This document shows, one piece after another, positions 47,914-56,419 of a stretch of DNA of 64,000 nucleotides. The translations under genes were made by a program, and so were the position numbers. The notes beneath the pieces are model-generated. The model worked only from the letters and a program-made list of their open reading frames with translations. It was not told the DNA's origin and did not search any database. Source of the stretch: Arthrobacter sp. B0490 (GTDB lineage Bacteria; Actinomycetota; Actinomycetes; Actinomycetales; Micrococcaceae); the NCBI RefSeq assembly GCF_002929355.1, contig NZ_PJIR01000003.1:62001-126000 (forward strand), read 5' to 3'. Positions within the stretch are counted from its first letter, which is position 1; each line of letters opens with the position of its first letter.

Positions 47914-47941
47914 GTGCGTTGCAGCCGGGAGGCGGAACGCG

Positions 47942-49579
47942 TCAGTGGTCGGTGGCCTTCTCGGCACCGACACCGGTGAGCGAGCGGACCTCCATCTCGG
48001 CCTGCTTCATCGGGTCCTCCGTGGTCCGCGAGAGGACGGTGCCCAGCCAGCCGAGGAAGAACGCGAGCGGGATGGAGACGATGCCCGGGTTGCTCAGCGG
48101 GAACAGGGAGAAGTCGGCGCTCTGGATCATGGACTTCTCACCGCCCGAGACGACGGGCGAGAGCGCGATCAGCAGGATCGCCGAACCGAGGCCCCCGTAC
48201 ATGCTCCAGACCGCGCCCTGGGTGTTGAACTTCCGCCAGAACAGGGAGTAGAGGATGGTCGGCAGGTTGGCGCTGGCCGCCACGGCGAAGGCGAGCGCCA
48301 CGAGGAATGCGACGTTCTGGCCCTGCGCGCCGATGCCGCCGAGGATCGAGAGCAGGCCGATCACGACGACGGTGCGGCGTGCCACCTTGACCTCGCCGTC
48401 GGGGTCCACCTTGCCGCGCCGGATGACGCTCGCGTAGATGTCGTGGGCGAACGAGGCGGCCGCCGTGATGGTCAGACCCGCGACGACCGCGAGGATCGTG
48501 GCGAAGGCGACGGCGGAGATGAGTCCGAGCAGGATGGACCCGCCGAGCTCGTAGGCCAGGAGCGGAGCGGCCGAGTTGACGCCGCCGGGAGCGGCGGCGA
48601 TGCGCTCGGCGCCGATGAGCGCACTCGCGCCGTAGCCGAGCACGAGCGTGAACAGGTAGAACGCGCCGATGAGCCAGATCGCCCAGACCACGGAGCGGCG
48701 GGCCTCCTTGGCGGTGGGCACGGTGTAGAAGCGCATGAGCACGTGTGGCAGGGCCGCCGTGCCGAGCACCAGGGCGAGCGCCAGGGAGAGGAAGTCGAGC
48801 CGCGTGGTGGCGCTGGCGCCGTACTGCAGGCCCGGGCTCGTGATCGCGGCGTTGCCGGAGGTCTCGATGGCCGCACCGAGCAGTGTGGAGAGGTTGAAGT
48901 CGTGCAGGGCCAGCACCCAGACCGTCATGATGAACGCGCCGGCGATCAGCAGGCACGCCTTGATGATCTGCACCCAGGTGGTGCCCTTCATGCCGCCGAT
49001 CAGCACGTACATGATCATGAGCACGCCGACCACGGTGATGACCACGGACTGGCCCACGCGGTCGTTGATCCCGAGCAGGAGCGAGACGAGGCCGCCTGCG
49101 CCCGCCATTTGCGCGAGGAGGTAGAAGAAGCAGACCGCCAGGGTGGTGATGGCCGCGGCGATGCGGACGGGGCGCTGCTTGAGGCGGAAGGACAGGACAT
49201 CGGCCATGGTGAACTTGCCGGTGTTGCGCAGCAGTTCGGCGACGAGGAGCAGGGCCACGAGCCAGGCGACGAGGAAGCCGATCGAGTACAGGAAGCCGTC
49301 GTAGCCGTTGATGGCGATGGCACCGACGATGCCGAGGAAGGACGCTGCGGAGAGGTAGTCGCCCGCGATGGCGGTGCCGTTCTGCCCGCCCGTGAAGGAG
49401 CGGCCCGCGGCGTAGTAGTCCGCGGCGGTCTTGTTATTGCGGCTGGCCCGCAGCACGATCACGAGGGTGATCGCGACGAACAGGCCGAAGATGCCGATGT
49501 TCAGCAGCGGCGAGCCCACGGTCGTGGCTTCGGCCGTCTGGAGCGGCACGCGGACGGCCGCGCTGGGAAGAGCGATCAC
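47942..49579 (-). CDS. actP: Cation/acetate symporter ActP-type (SSS family)
   Basis: The 545-residue transporter has about 13 membrane helices and the SSS signature regions: ADYYAAGRSFTGGQNGTAIAGDYLSAASFLGI near 55, FTMADVLSFRLKQRP near 125, LPHVLMRFYTVPTAKEAR near 290, and NLPTILYSLFWRKFNTQGA near 450. ActP/MctC homologues use Na+ or H+ to take up acetate, pyruvate or propionate. Its GTG overlaps the DUF485 gene stop, the standard DUF485-ActP pairing. Confidence 0.9.
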   Translation of the reverse strand: MIALPSAAVRVPLQTAEATTVGSPLLNIGIFGLFVAITLVIVLRASRNNKTAADYYAAGRSFTGGQNGTAIAGDYLSAASFLGIVGAIAINGYDGFLYSIGFLVAWLVALLLVAELLRNTGKFTMADVLSFRLKQRPVRIAAAITTLAVCFFYLLAQMAGAGGLVSLLLGINDRVGQSVVITVVGVLMIMYVLIGGMKGTTWVQIIKACLLIAGAFIMTVWVLALHDFNLSTLLGAAIETSGNAAITSPGLQYGASATTRLDFLSLALALVLGTAALPHVLMRFYTVPTAKEARRSVVWAIWLIGAFYLFTLVLGYGASALIGAERIAAAPGGVNSAAPLLAYELGGSILLGLISAVAFATILAVVAGLTITAAASFAHDIYASVIRRGKVDPDGEVKVARRTVVVIGLLSILGGIGAQGQNVAFLVALAFAVAASANLPTILYSLFWRKFNTQGAVWSMYGGLGSAILLIALSPVVSGGEKSMIQSADFSLFPLSNPGIVSIPLAFFLGWLGTVLSRTTEDPMKQAEMEVRSLTGVGAEKATDH

Positions 49580-49959
49580 TTCTTTCCTCCTGCAGGGTCG
49601 ATGAAGGCGTCGGGTGCCGCTTCCTCGAGCTCGTGCCGCAGCTGCGCGGCGATCGGGTCGAGGCGCCGGTTGGCGTAGCTGACGTACCACATGGTGATGG
49701 CGAAGGTGCTGACGAACTGCAGCAGCCCCAGGATGATGCCGATGTTGATGTTGCCGAAGACCGGCGTGGCCATGAACTCGTGGGCGTAGTCGGCCAGGAG
49801 CACGTAGGCGAAGTACCAGAGCAGGAAGAACACTGCCATGGGGAACACGAAACTGCGGTGGCGCTTGCGCAGTTCCTTGAACTGCTCGGTCTGCTGGACT
49901 TTGGTGAAGTCCACGGCAGCACCGGAACCGTCTACCGGCCCTACTGGGTGCGAACCCAT
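49576..49959 (-). CDS. DUF485 membrane protein paired with ActP
   Basis: The 127-residue protein has two hydrophobic helices (VFPMAVFFLLWYFAYVLLADYA and INIGIILGLLQFVSTFAITMWYV) separated by HEFMATPVFGN, plus the terminal YANRRLDPIAAQLRHEL typical of DUF485. It always accompanies acetate symporters and probably modulates or stabilises them; direct function is unproven. AGGAGG precedes the chosen ATG, 27 nt inside a longer frame. Confidence 0.88.
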   Translation of the reverse strand: MGSHPVGPVDGSGAAVDFTKVQQTEQFKELRKRHRSFVFPMAVFFLLWYFAYVLLADYAHEFMATPVFGNINIGIILGLLQFVSTFAITMWYVSYANRRLDPIAAQLRHELEEAAPDAFIDPAGGKK

Positions 49960-50032
49960 GGTTCCTCCTTCTTCTCGGGGAGTCACCCGGGCACGGTGCG
50001 GCAGGGGACGGCCGCGCGGGAGGGCACGCCGG

Positions 50033-50048
50033 TGTGACTCCCATCACT
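50033..50048. promoter_or_regulatory. CRP/GlxR-type binding site upstream of DUF485-actP
   Basis: TGTGACTCCCATCACT matches TGTGA-N6-TCACA at nine of ten bases. It lies 74-89 bp before the DUF485 ATG and about 137 bp before the kinase gene. A separate GGGAGTCAC/GTGACTCCC repeat (49978-49986 and 50034-50042) shares its left half. Confidence 0.5.
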
Positions 50049-50172
50049 GTGCGGGACGACGGCGGCGCGCACCACCTGCACCGCGGGGCGCGTCGCCGAG
50101 CGCGCAGCCGGGTGCGCCGAACGGTTGCCCCACGCGACGAACGGCACGGCAGGACCGCCGCGCGGACGGCGA

Positions 50173-50178
50173 TACGCT
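50173..50178 (+). promoter_or_regulatory. Putative -10 box of the sensor kinase gene
   Basis: TACGCT ends 6 nt before the ATG; a GAGGG lies only 1 nt from the ATG, too close to function. A leaderless transcript is plausible. Confidence 0.4.
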
Positions 50179-50184
50179 GAGGGC

Positions 50185-51372
50185 ATGTTCAGCGCCGCCG
50201 TCGACACCGCCCTCGTGTGCGCCGTGGCCGTCATCACCCTCGCCGTCGTGGCCTCGCTCGGCTTCCGGCTCTCGCGTTCGTACCGGGACCTCGGGTCCGA
50301 CGCCGACCGCGCCACCTACGCCACGCTCCACACGGCGGCCCTCGCCTCGGAGCACCTCCGCGAGGGACTCACCCCCGCGGGCGCCTCGAGGGCGAGCCGG
50401 CACCTGCGCGGGCTGCTGCGGTGCGACGTACTGATGATCAGCGACGACGCCGGCGTGCTGGCGTGGGAGGGCGGGCGGGGGACACCGCCGGACGTGATGC
50501 CGCTCGTGCGGCAGGTCCTCGAGAGCGGCCGCACGCAGATCGTCCGCCGGCAGCGCCTCGACGCCGCGGGGCTCACGGACCTCGGGGAACTCGTCCTCTC
50601 CCCGATCCGCGTGGACGACCGCGTGGTGGGGACGGTCGGTGCCTTCGCGGGCGACGTCGACGCCGGCCTCGTGCGGGCCACCAACGAGCTCGCCGGGTGG
50701 GTGTCCACGCAGGTGGAGCTCGCGGAACTGGATTCGTCCCGCCGGCTCCTGGCCGAGGCCGAGCTCCGGGCGCTCCGCGCGCAGATCAGCCCCCACTTCA
50801 TCTACAACTCGCTGAACGCGATCGCGTCCTTCATCAACACCGACCCCGAGCGGGCCCGTGACCTGGTGGTCGAGTTCGCGGACTTCACCCGCTACTCCTT
50901 CCGCCGCCACGGCGACTTCACCACGGTGGCCGAGGAGCTGCGCAGCATCGACCGCTATCTCCTGCTCGAACGGGCACGGTTCGGGGACCGCCTCCGGGTG
51001 AGCCTCGAGATCGGCCCCGAGGTCCTCAGCACGGTCATCCCGTTCCTCAGCCTCCAGCCCCTCGTCGAGAACGCCGTGCGCCACGGGCTCGACTCGAAGG
51101 ACGGCATCGGGAACATCACGATCACCGCGCACGACGTCGGACCCTTCGCGGAGGTGACCATCGAGGACGACGGCGTCGGGATCGAGCCCGAGCACCTGCG
51201 GTCCGTCCTCGCCGGCCACACGGAGGGCGTGCACGTGGGACTGCGGAACGTCGACTCGCGCCTGCGCCAGGTCTACGGCGACGACCACGGCCTCATCATC
51301 GACACGGCGCCGGGCGCCGGCACGCTCATCACCATGCGCGTGCCCAAGTCGCAGCCCGAGCACCAGGCGTAG
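50185..51372 (+). CDS. LytS-type sensor histidine kinase
   Basis: The 395 residues have one N-terminal membrane helix (ALVCAVAVITLAVVASLGF), a GAF-like domain at about 60-180, then the His_kinase domain with the phosphoacceptor His in ISPHFIYNSLNAIASFIN near 212 and an HATPase with QPLVENAVRHGL near 293 and IEDDGVGI near 332. This is the LytS/YpdA/BtsS class. It is followed 19 bp later by its LytTR regulator and a symporter, resembling pyruvate/carboxylate sensing systems. Signal unknown. Confidence 0.87.
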   Translation: MFSAAVDTALVCAVAVITLAVVASLGFRLSRSYRDLGSDADRATYATLHTAALASEHLREGLTPAGASRASRHLRGLLRCDVLMISDDAGVLAWEGGRGTPPDVMPLVRQVLESGRTQIVRRQRLDAAGLTDLGELVLSPIRVDDRVVGTVGAFAGDVDAGLVRATNELAGWVSTQVELAELDSSRRLLAEAELRALRAQISPHFIYNSLNAIASFINTDPERARDLVVEFADFTRYSFRRHGDFTTVAEELRSIDRYLLLERARFGDRLRVSLEIGPEVLSTVIPFLSLQPLVENAVRHGLDSKDGIGNITITAHDVGPFAEVTIEDDGVGIEPEHLRSVLAGHTEGVHVGLRNVDSRLRQVYGDDHGLIIDTAPGAGTLITMRVPKSQPEHQA

Positions 51373-51378
51373 GACGCG

Positions 51379-51384
51379 TAACCT
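51379..51384 (+). promoter_or_regulatory. Possible internal -10 box before the response regulator
   Basis: TAACCT ends 7 nt before the ATG, with no ribosome site between (AGAAAAC). It could give the regulator a leaderless transcript independent of the kinase. Confidence 0.35.
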
Positions 51385-51391
51385 AGAAAAC

Positions 51392-52111
51392 ATGGTCAAT
51401 GTCATCATCGCCGACGATGAGCTCCCCGCGGTCGAGGAGCTGGCCTTCCTGCTCGGCAAGGACGCCCGGATCGGCACGATCCACCGTGCGTCCAGCGGCG
51501 CGGAGGTGCTGCGGACGCTCGAGCTCCACAGCGTCGACGCCCTGTTCCTCGACATCCACATGCCGTCCCTGTCCGGGCTCGACATCGCCCGGGTGATCTC
51601 ACGCTTCAGCCGTCCGCCCGCCGTCGTGTTCGTGACCGCCGACGAGGACCGCGCCCTCGAGGCGTTCGAGCTGCGCGCCGTCGACTACCTCCTGAAGCCC
51701 GTGCGCACCGCGCGTCTCGCCGAGTCGGTGCGGAGGGTCTGCGAACGCGTGGAAGGCTCCACGGCGGCGCCCGAGGTCATCACGGTGGACCAGGGCGGGG
51801 TCAGCAGGATGATCCGGCGCGACGACGTCCGGTACGTGCAGGCCCAGGGCGACTACGCGCGCCTGCACACCGCCGAGGCGAGCTACCTCATCCGCATCCC
51901 GCTCAACGACCTCGAGCGGCAGTGGGCCGACGCCGGCTTCCTCCGCACGCACCGCTCCTACCTCGTCTCCATGGACCAGGTACGCCAGGTGCGCATCGGT
52001 GCCGGGCGTGCGAGCCTCTTCGTGGGCGACGCCGAGCTGCCGGTCAGCCGCCGGCACCTGCCCGACGTCCGCGAGAAGCTCGAGGCCACGCGCCTCCGCC
52101 CGAGCCACTGA
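51392..52111 (+). CDS. LytTR family response regulator
   Basis: The 239-residue protein has a receiver domain (NVIIADDELPAVEEL, phospho-Asp in ALFLDIHMPSLSG near 52, Thr in VFVTADED and Lys in YLLKPVR near 102) and a C-terminal LytTR DNA-binding domain (RYVQAQGDYARLHT, FLRTHRSYLVSMDQV). It pairs with the kinase upstream and probably drives the symporter gene downstream and/or the divergent actP unit. LytTR proteins bind spaced direct repeats; I could not identify a convincing pair. Confidence 0.91.
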   Translation: MVNVIIADDELPAVEELAFLLGKDARIGTIHRASSGAEVLRTLELHSVDALFLDIHMPSLSGLDIARVISRFSRPPAVVFVTADEDRALEAFELRAVDYLLKPVRTARLAESVRRVCERVEGSTAAPEVITVDQGGVSRMIRRDDVRYVQAQGDYARLHTAEASYLIRIPLNDLERQWADAGFLRTHRSYLVSMDQVRQVRIGAGRASLFVGDAELPVSRRHLPDVREKLEATRLRPSH

Positions 52112-52115
52112 CCCC

Positions 52116-52517
52116 GTGGACCAGGGCGTGGACCAGGGCGTGGACGATCAGCCCGTACCGCGCCGCGTGCGCGTCACGGCGCCGAGGACGGCCGCCCGCG
52201 CGACCGGTGCATCCTTCCCCGTCGCCCGCGAGATGGCCGAGCAGTCCGAGGTGGGCCAGCTGTTCGTGGCCTCGCTGATCCGGTCGCAGCTTCGCCTGGC
52301 CCTCGTCGTCGCGGGCGGCTTCCTGGTCATCCTCATCGGCATACCCGTGCTGCTCGCGCTGTTCCCCGACATCGACGGTGTGACCGTCCTCACCGTGCCG
52401 GTGCCGTGGCTGCTGCTCGGCCTCGGCGTCTACCCCCTCGTCATCGGGTGCGCCGTCCTCTACGTGCGCAGTGCCACCCGCAACGAGCGGCGCTTCCAGG
52501 ACCTCGTCGATGACTGA
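52116..52517 (+). CDS. Small DUF485-like membrane protein upstream of the second symporter
   Basis: The 133-residue product has a hydrophilic N-terminus, then FVASLIRSQLRLALVVAGGFLVILIGIPVLLALFP and WLLLGLGVYPLVIGCAVLYVRSATRNERRFQDLVDD. Two helices and a basic/acidic C-tail match the role of DUF485 proteins that precede SSS symporters, though the sequence is divergent. Three possible GTG starts lie in a 12-bp tandem repeat (GTGGACCAGGGC) at 52116-52145; the first is annotated. It overlaps the symporter gene by 8 bp. Confidence 0.72.
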   Translation: MDQGVDQGVDDQPVPRRVRVTAPRTAARATGASFPVAREMAEQSEVGQLFVASLIRSQLRLALVVAGGFLVILIGIPVLLALFPDIDGVTVLTVPVPWLLLGLGVYPLVIGCAVLYVRSATRNERRFQDLVDD

Positions 52518-54009
52518 CGTGCTCGACGGCGACCTCCTGCGGCTCAGCCCCGCCATCGGCTACACCGCCCTTCTCCTCGTGGCGCTCAGCACGGTGCTCA
52601 TCGGTATCTACGGCCTGCGCATCTCGAGGACCACGGGGGACTTCTACGTGGCGTCCCGCACGGTGCGCCCGTGGTGGAACGCGTCGGCCATCGGGGGCGA
52701 GTACCTGTCCGCGGCGAGTTTCCTCGGCATCGCCGGGCTCGTCCTCATCTCCGGCGTCGACGCCCTGTGGTTCCCCATCGGCTACACGGCCGGCTACCTC
52801 ATGCTGCTCCTGTTCGTCGCCGCCCCCCTGCGCCGGTCCGGGGCGTACACCATCCCGGACTTCGCCCAGGCCCGGCTCGACTCCCTCCTCGTACGCCGCG
52901 TGACCAGTCTGCTCGTCGTCGTCATCGGCTGGCTGTACATCGTGCCCCAGCTGCACGGCGCGGCCCTGACCGTGCGCATCACCACGGGCCTGCCCTCGTG
53001 GGCCGGGCCGCTCGCCGTCGTCGTCGTCGTGTGCCTCAGCGTGGTCACCGGGGGCATGCGCTCCATCACGTTCGTGCAGGCGTTCCAGTACTGGCTGAAG
53101 CTGACGGCCCTCGCCGTCCCCGTGGCCTTCATGCTCTTCCACCTCGGTGACACCGGCGGGCCGATCACCGCGGGCGGCAGCGCGTTCACCGCGGACCTCG
53201 ACACGACGGCCGACGCCTCGCTCTACGGCACCATCTCGCTCGTCATCGCGCTGCTGTTCGGGACGCTCGGACTCCCCCACGTCCTGGTCCGCTTCTACAC
53301 GAACCCGGATGGTGCGTCGGCCCGCCGGACCACTCTGATCGTCCTCGGCCTGCTGTCCGTGTTCTACCTGTTCCCCACGGTGTACGGGATCCTCGGACGC
53401 ATCCATACCCCCGAACTCGCGGCGGCGGGGGCAGCCGACGCGACGGTCCTCCTCCTGCCCGGGCGCATCCTGGGGGGCACCGCGGGTGACCTGCTGTCGG
53501 CCCTGGTGACGGCCGGCGCGTTCGCCGCGTTCCTCTCGACGACGAGCGGCCTCGTGGTGTCCCTCGCCGGCGTGGTCAGCCAGGAGTTCTTCCAGGGCAG
53601 CGTGCGGGGCTTCCGGACGGCGGCGCTGCTGTCCGCGGTGGTCCCCCTCGTCCTCGCCCTGCTGACCGACAGCCTCGCGCTGGCCGGGAGCGTGGGCTCC
53701 GTCTTCGCCTTCACGGCCTCCACGATCTGCCCGCTGCTGCTGCTCGGGATCTGGTGGCGGGGACTGACCGACGCGGGCGCCATCGCGGGGATGCTCGCCG
53801 GCGCGGTCTCGTGCGGGGGCTCGATCGCCATGACGGCGGCGCTCGGCGCGGGCGCGGGCGAACGCTGGGTCTGGCTCGGCCAGCCGGCCCTGTGGACCGT
53901 CCCGACGGCGTTCCTCACCATGGTGCTGGTCTCGCGGGCGACGGCGGGGCGACGGCCCGCGTCGACGTCACGCGTGCTCGCGCGGCTGCACACGCCCGAG
54001 CCGCGGTAG
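52510..54009 (+). CDS. Sodium:solute symporter (SSS family), second copy
   Basis: A 499-residue paralogue of ActP with similar landmarks: GDFYVASRTVRPWWNASAIGGEYLSAASFLGIAG near 40, GAYTIPDFAQARLDS near 112, LPHVLVRFYTNPDGASARR near 255 and FTASTICPLLLLGIWWRGLTDAGA near 395. The substrate should be a short carboxylate. As the last gene of the kinase-regulator-small-protein-symporter unit, it is the likely target of that two-component system. Confidence 0.87.
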   Translation: MTDVLDGDLLRLSPAIGYTALLLVALSTVLIGIYGLRISRTTGDFYVASRTVRPWWNASAIGGEYLSAASFLGIAGLVLISGVDALWFPIGYTAGYLMLLLFVAAPLRRSGAYTIPDFAQARLDSLLVRRVTSLLVVVIGWLYIVPQLHGAALTVRITTGLPSWAGPLAVVVVVCLSVVTGGMRSITFVQAFQYWLKLTALAVPVAFMLFHLGDTGGPITAGGSAFTADLDTTADASLYGTISLVIALLFGTLGLPHVLVRFYTNPDGASARRTTLIVLGLLSVFYLFPTVYGILGRIHTPELAAAGAADATVLLLPGRILGGTAGDLLSALVTAGAFAAFLSTTSGLVVSLAGVVSQEFFQGSVRGFRTAALLSAVVPLVLALLTDSLALAGSVGSVFAFTASTICPLLLLGIWWRGLTDAGAIAGMLAGAVSCGGSIAMTAALGAGAGERWVWLGQPALWTVPTAFLTMVLVSRATAGRRPASTSRVLARLHTPEPR

Positions 54010-54045
54010 CCCCCGCGGGGACGGAGCCTGCCCGGGGGCGGGCGC

Positions 54046-54082
54046 GTCAGCGGGTCAGCGGGTCAGCGGGTCAGCGGGTCAG
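54046..54082. repeat. 8-bp tandem repeat (GTCAGCGG)
   Basis: Four perfect head-to-tail copies and a partial fifth, covering the stop codon and 3' side of the DivIVA-repeat gene. In the minus orientation the repeats add in-frame stops, so they do not extend the protein. Copy number is probably variable between strains. Confidence 0.85.
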
Positions 54083-54657
54083 TCGATGCCCGCCATGAGT
54101 TCCACGACGCTGTCGAGGAAGACGTCGACCTGGTTCTCCTCGTACCCGGCGGCCCCCCGCGCCTCCCGGAACACGGCGCGGCGGACGATGTCGACGCTCA
54201 TGGGGACCTCGTGCTCGAGATAGCGCAGGAGCTCGTCGCACAGCCGGTCGACGTCTTCGACGTCGTAGCTGGGGGCGTCCTGCTTCGTGGGGCGCCGGAA
54301 GCGCTCCCCGGCGGGACGGTGGAGGCGGTTGCGGAGGACGGCGGCCGCGCGGCCGATCTGCCGCAGCCAGGCGTCCTCGCCCTGCGTCCGGATCAGGTGG
54401 TCGCGTTCCCGGAGCGCGAAGACGTCCTCGAGCCGGTCCAGCGCCGCATCCACGGCCTGGGGCTCGTAGCCGCCCTTGGCCGGGTCGAATGCCATGGCGC
54501 GGACGTCCTTGCTGGTGATGGTGTCCCTGGCGGGGCTGTCCGCGTTGTAGTACCCGCGGGCCTTCGTCAGGAACCGGTCCACCTGACGGGTGTTGTAGCC
54601 GAGCTCGGTGCGCCCGACGCGCGCGAACGGGGAACTGCCCGGGCGTGCCACATGCAT
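54079..54657 (-). CDS. DivIVA-domain repeat protein
   Basis: The 192-residue protein has three copies of a short DivIVA-type motif: LGYNTRQVDRFLTKARGYY near 19, VRAMAFDPAKGGYEPQAVDAALDRL near 51, and FREARGAAGYEENQVDVFLDSVVELM near 160. The pattern (small hydrophobic, G-Y-x3-x-V-D-x-F-L) targets proteins to curved or growing membranes in Actinobacteria. The short tandem form differs from full-length Wag31. AAGGA precedes the ATG. A polar-growth role is inference. Confidence 0.78.
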   Translation of the reverse strand: MHVARPGSSPFARVGRTELGYNTRQVDRFLTKARGYYNADSPARDTITSKDVRAMAFDPAKGGYEPQAVDAALDRLEDVFALRERDHLIRTQGEDAWLRQIGRAAAVLRNRLHRPAGERFRRPTKQDAPSYDVEDVDRLCDELLRYLEHEVPMSVDIVRRAVFREARGAAGYEENQVDVFLDSVVELMAGID

Positions 54658-54732
54658 CGTATTCGTCCTTCTGATGGAACCCTCGTGAGACCTGTGGGAG
54701 CCGGCGGCTCCGGGGTGCCCTCTGACCTGCGG

Positions 54733-55734
54733 TTACAGCAACCCCGGAACCAATGTAGCGGACAGCAGGTACGCCACCGGGGAGGCGAAGACGATCGAGT
54801 CGAGGCGGTCCATCACCCCGCCGTGGCCGGGCAGGAGGGTGCCCATGTCCTTCACCCCCAGCTCCCGCTTGATCATCGACTCCGCCAGGTCCCCGGCCGT
54901 CGCGGACGCGACGATGGCGACGGCGAGCACGAGGCCGACCCACAGCGGCTGTCCCAGCAGGAAGACCGAGCAGAGCCCTCCGACGACGATCGCCCCGCCG
55001 ATCGACCCGCCGAACCCCTCCCAGGACTTCTTGGGGCTGATCTTCGGTGCCATGGCGTGCTTGCCGAAGAACGCCCCGATGAGGTACCCGAACGTGTCGT
55101 TGGCGACGACGAGGAGCAGCAGCGTCGCGATGACGAGGAACCCGCCCTCCACGCGCATGAGGATCATCGCGAAGCTCAGCATGAACGGCACCCACAGCAG
55201 CGTGAACGTCCCGGCCATGAGGCCCTTGCCGGCCTCCGGCGCGGGGTCCACCGAGCGCCAGATGAACAGCGCGAGCACGGAGAGGACGGTGGCGAGGGCG
55301 AGCCCCTCGCCGCCGCCGAAGTAGGCGGCGGCGGGGAGGACCAGCGTCCCGGCGAGCGTGGGCGCGAGCGGCGCGTGGATGCGCCGGATCTCGAGGGCCC
55401 GGCAGGTCTCCCACACGCCGACGACGGCGAAGAGGGTGACGATGACGACGAAGACGATCGGGAAGAACAGCAACCCCACCAGGGTGGGGATCAGGAGCGC
55501 GGCGCCGACGCCGATCGCGGCCGGGAGGTTGCGTCCCGCACGGGACGCCCCCCCGGCCTTCCTGGGCCGACGCCGGAACAGTCCGGAACTCGCCCGCGCC
55601 GCCCGCAGCGCCCTGCGCGAGCCGGGTTCCAGGGCGGTCCGCGGCGTGCCGGCCACGGCGACGCCGCGGGCATTGTCTGCCCCGGTGTCGGACCCGGGGG
55701 TCCGGTCCGCACCGGGAGGATCGAGGTCAGCCAT
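54733..55734 (-). CDS. cdsA: Phosphatidate cytidylyltransferase CdsA
   Basis: CdsA makes CDP-diacylglycerol, the branch point of phospholipid synthesis. The 333 residues begin with a roughly 85-residue hydrophilic tail, then about eight helices. The signature is complete: SMIKRELGVKDMG, then LLPGHGGVMDRLDS near 300. The ATG overlaps the frr stop by four bases, and frr-cdsA linkage is widespread. Confidence 0.94.
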   Translation of the reverse strand: MADLDPPGADRTPGSDTGADNARGVAVAGTPRTALEPGSRRALRAARASSGLFRRRPRKAGGASRAGRNLPAAIGVGAALLIPTLVGLLFFPIVFVVIVTLFAVVGVWETCRALEIRRIHAPLAPTLAGTLVLPAAAYFGGGEGLALATVLSVLALFIWRSVDPAPEAGKGLMAGTFTLLWVPFMLSFAMILMRVEGGFLVIATLLLLVVANDTFGYLIGAFFGKHAMAPKISPKKSWEGFGGSIGGAIVVGGLCSVFLLGQPLWVGLVLAVAIVASATAGDLAESMIKRELGVKDMGTLLPGHGGVMDRLDSIVFASPVAYLLSATLVPGLL

Positions 55735-56291
55735 CAGACCTCGAGCAGCTCTGCTTCCTTGCGCTTCAGCAGCTCGTCGATCAGGTCCACGCGGGACTTC
55801 GTGAGTGCGTCGAGTTCCTTCTCGGCGCGCGAACCCTCGTCCTCGCCGGAGTCGCCGTCCTTGACGGCCCTGTCGATGCCGTCCTTCGCCTTGCGGCGGA
55901 TGTTGCGGATCGAGATCTTGGCGTCCTCGGCCTTCGTCTTCACGAGCTTCACGTATTCCTTGCGGCGCTCCTGCGTCAGCTCGGGAAGGACCACCCGGAT
56001 GACGTTGCCGTCGTTGGACGGGTTCGCGCCGAGGTCGGAATCGCGCAGCGCCCGCTCGATGTCGTTGAGCACCGTGCGGTCGAAGGGCGTGATGAGCAGC
56101 GTGCGGGCCTCGGGGTTCTGGAAGGACGCCAGCTGCTGCAGCGGGGTCGGCGCGCCGTAGTACATCACCACGACCTTGGAGAACAGGGACGCGTTCGCGC
56201 GGCCCGTGCGGACCGTGGCGAAATCGTCCTTTGCAACCTCCACGGCCTTGTCCATCTTGTCGGTGGCTTCCAGCAAGGTCTCTTCGATCAC
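55734..56291 (-). CDS. frr: Ribosome recycling factor
   Basis: RRF splits post-termination ribosomes with EF-G. The 185-residue protein has the three-helix bundle with TVRTGRANASLF near 26, YYGAPTPLQQLASF near 44, and RRKEYVKLVKTKAEDAKISIRNIRRKAKD near 112. GTG start with AGGAG 5 nt upstream. It follows pyrH by 128 bp and overlaps cdsA. Confidence 0.96.
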   Translation of the reverse strand: MIEETLLEATDKMDKAVEVAKDDFATVRTGRANASLFSKVVVMYYGAPTPLQQLASFQNPEARTLLITPFDRTVLNDIERALRDSDLGANPSNDGNVIRVVLPELTQERRKEYVKLVKTKAEDAKISIRNIRRKAKDGIDRAVKDGDSGEDEGSRAEKELDALTKSRVDLIDELLKRKEAELLEV

Positions 56292-56419
56292 AATGTCTCC
56301 TTCGCTCCGCAGTCGGCTGCCCGGCAGCCGTTCCAGTGTTCAATCCTAGTTCACGAGGGCGTGCCGTCCCGGCGCGGAGGGGCGCAGCCGCCCGCCCGGT
56401 GCGGGACCTCGCAGGCCGG

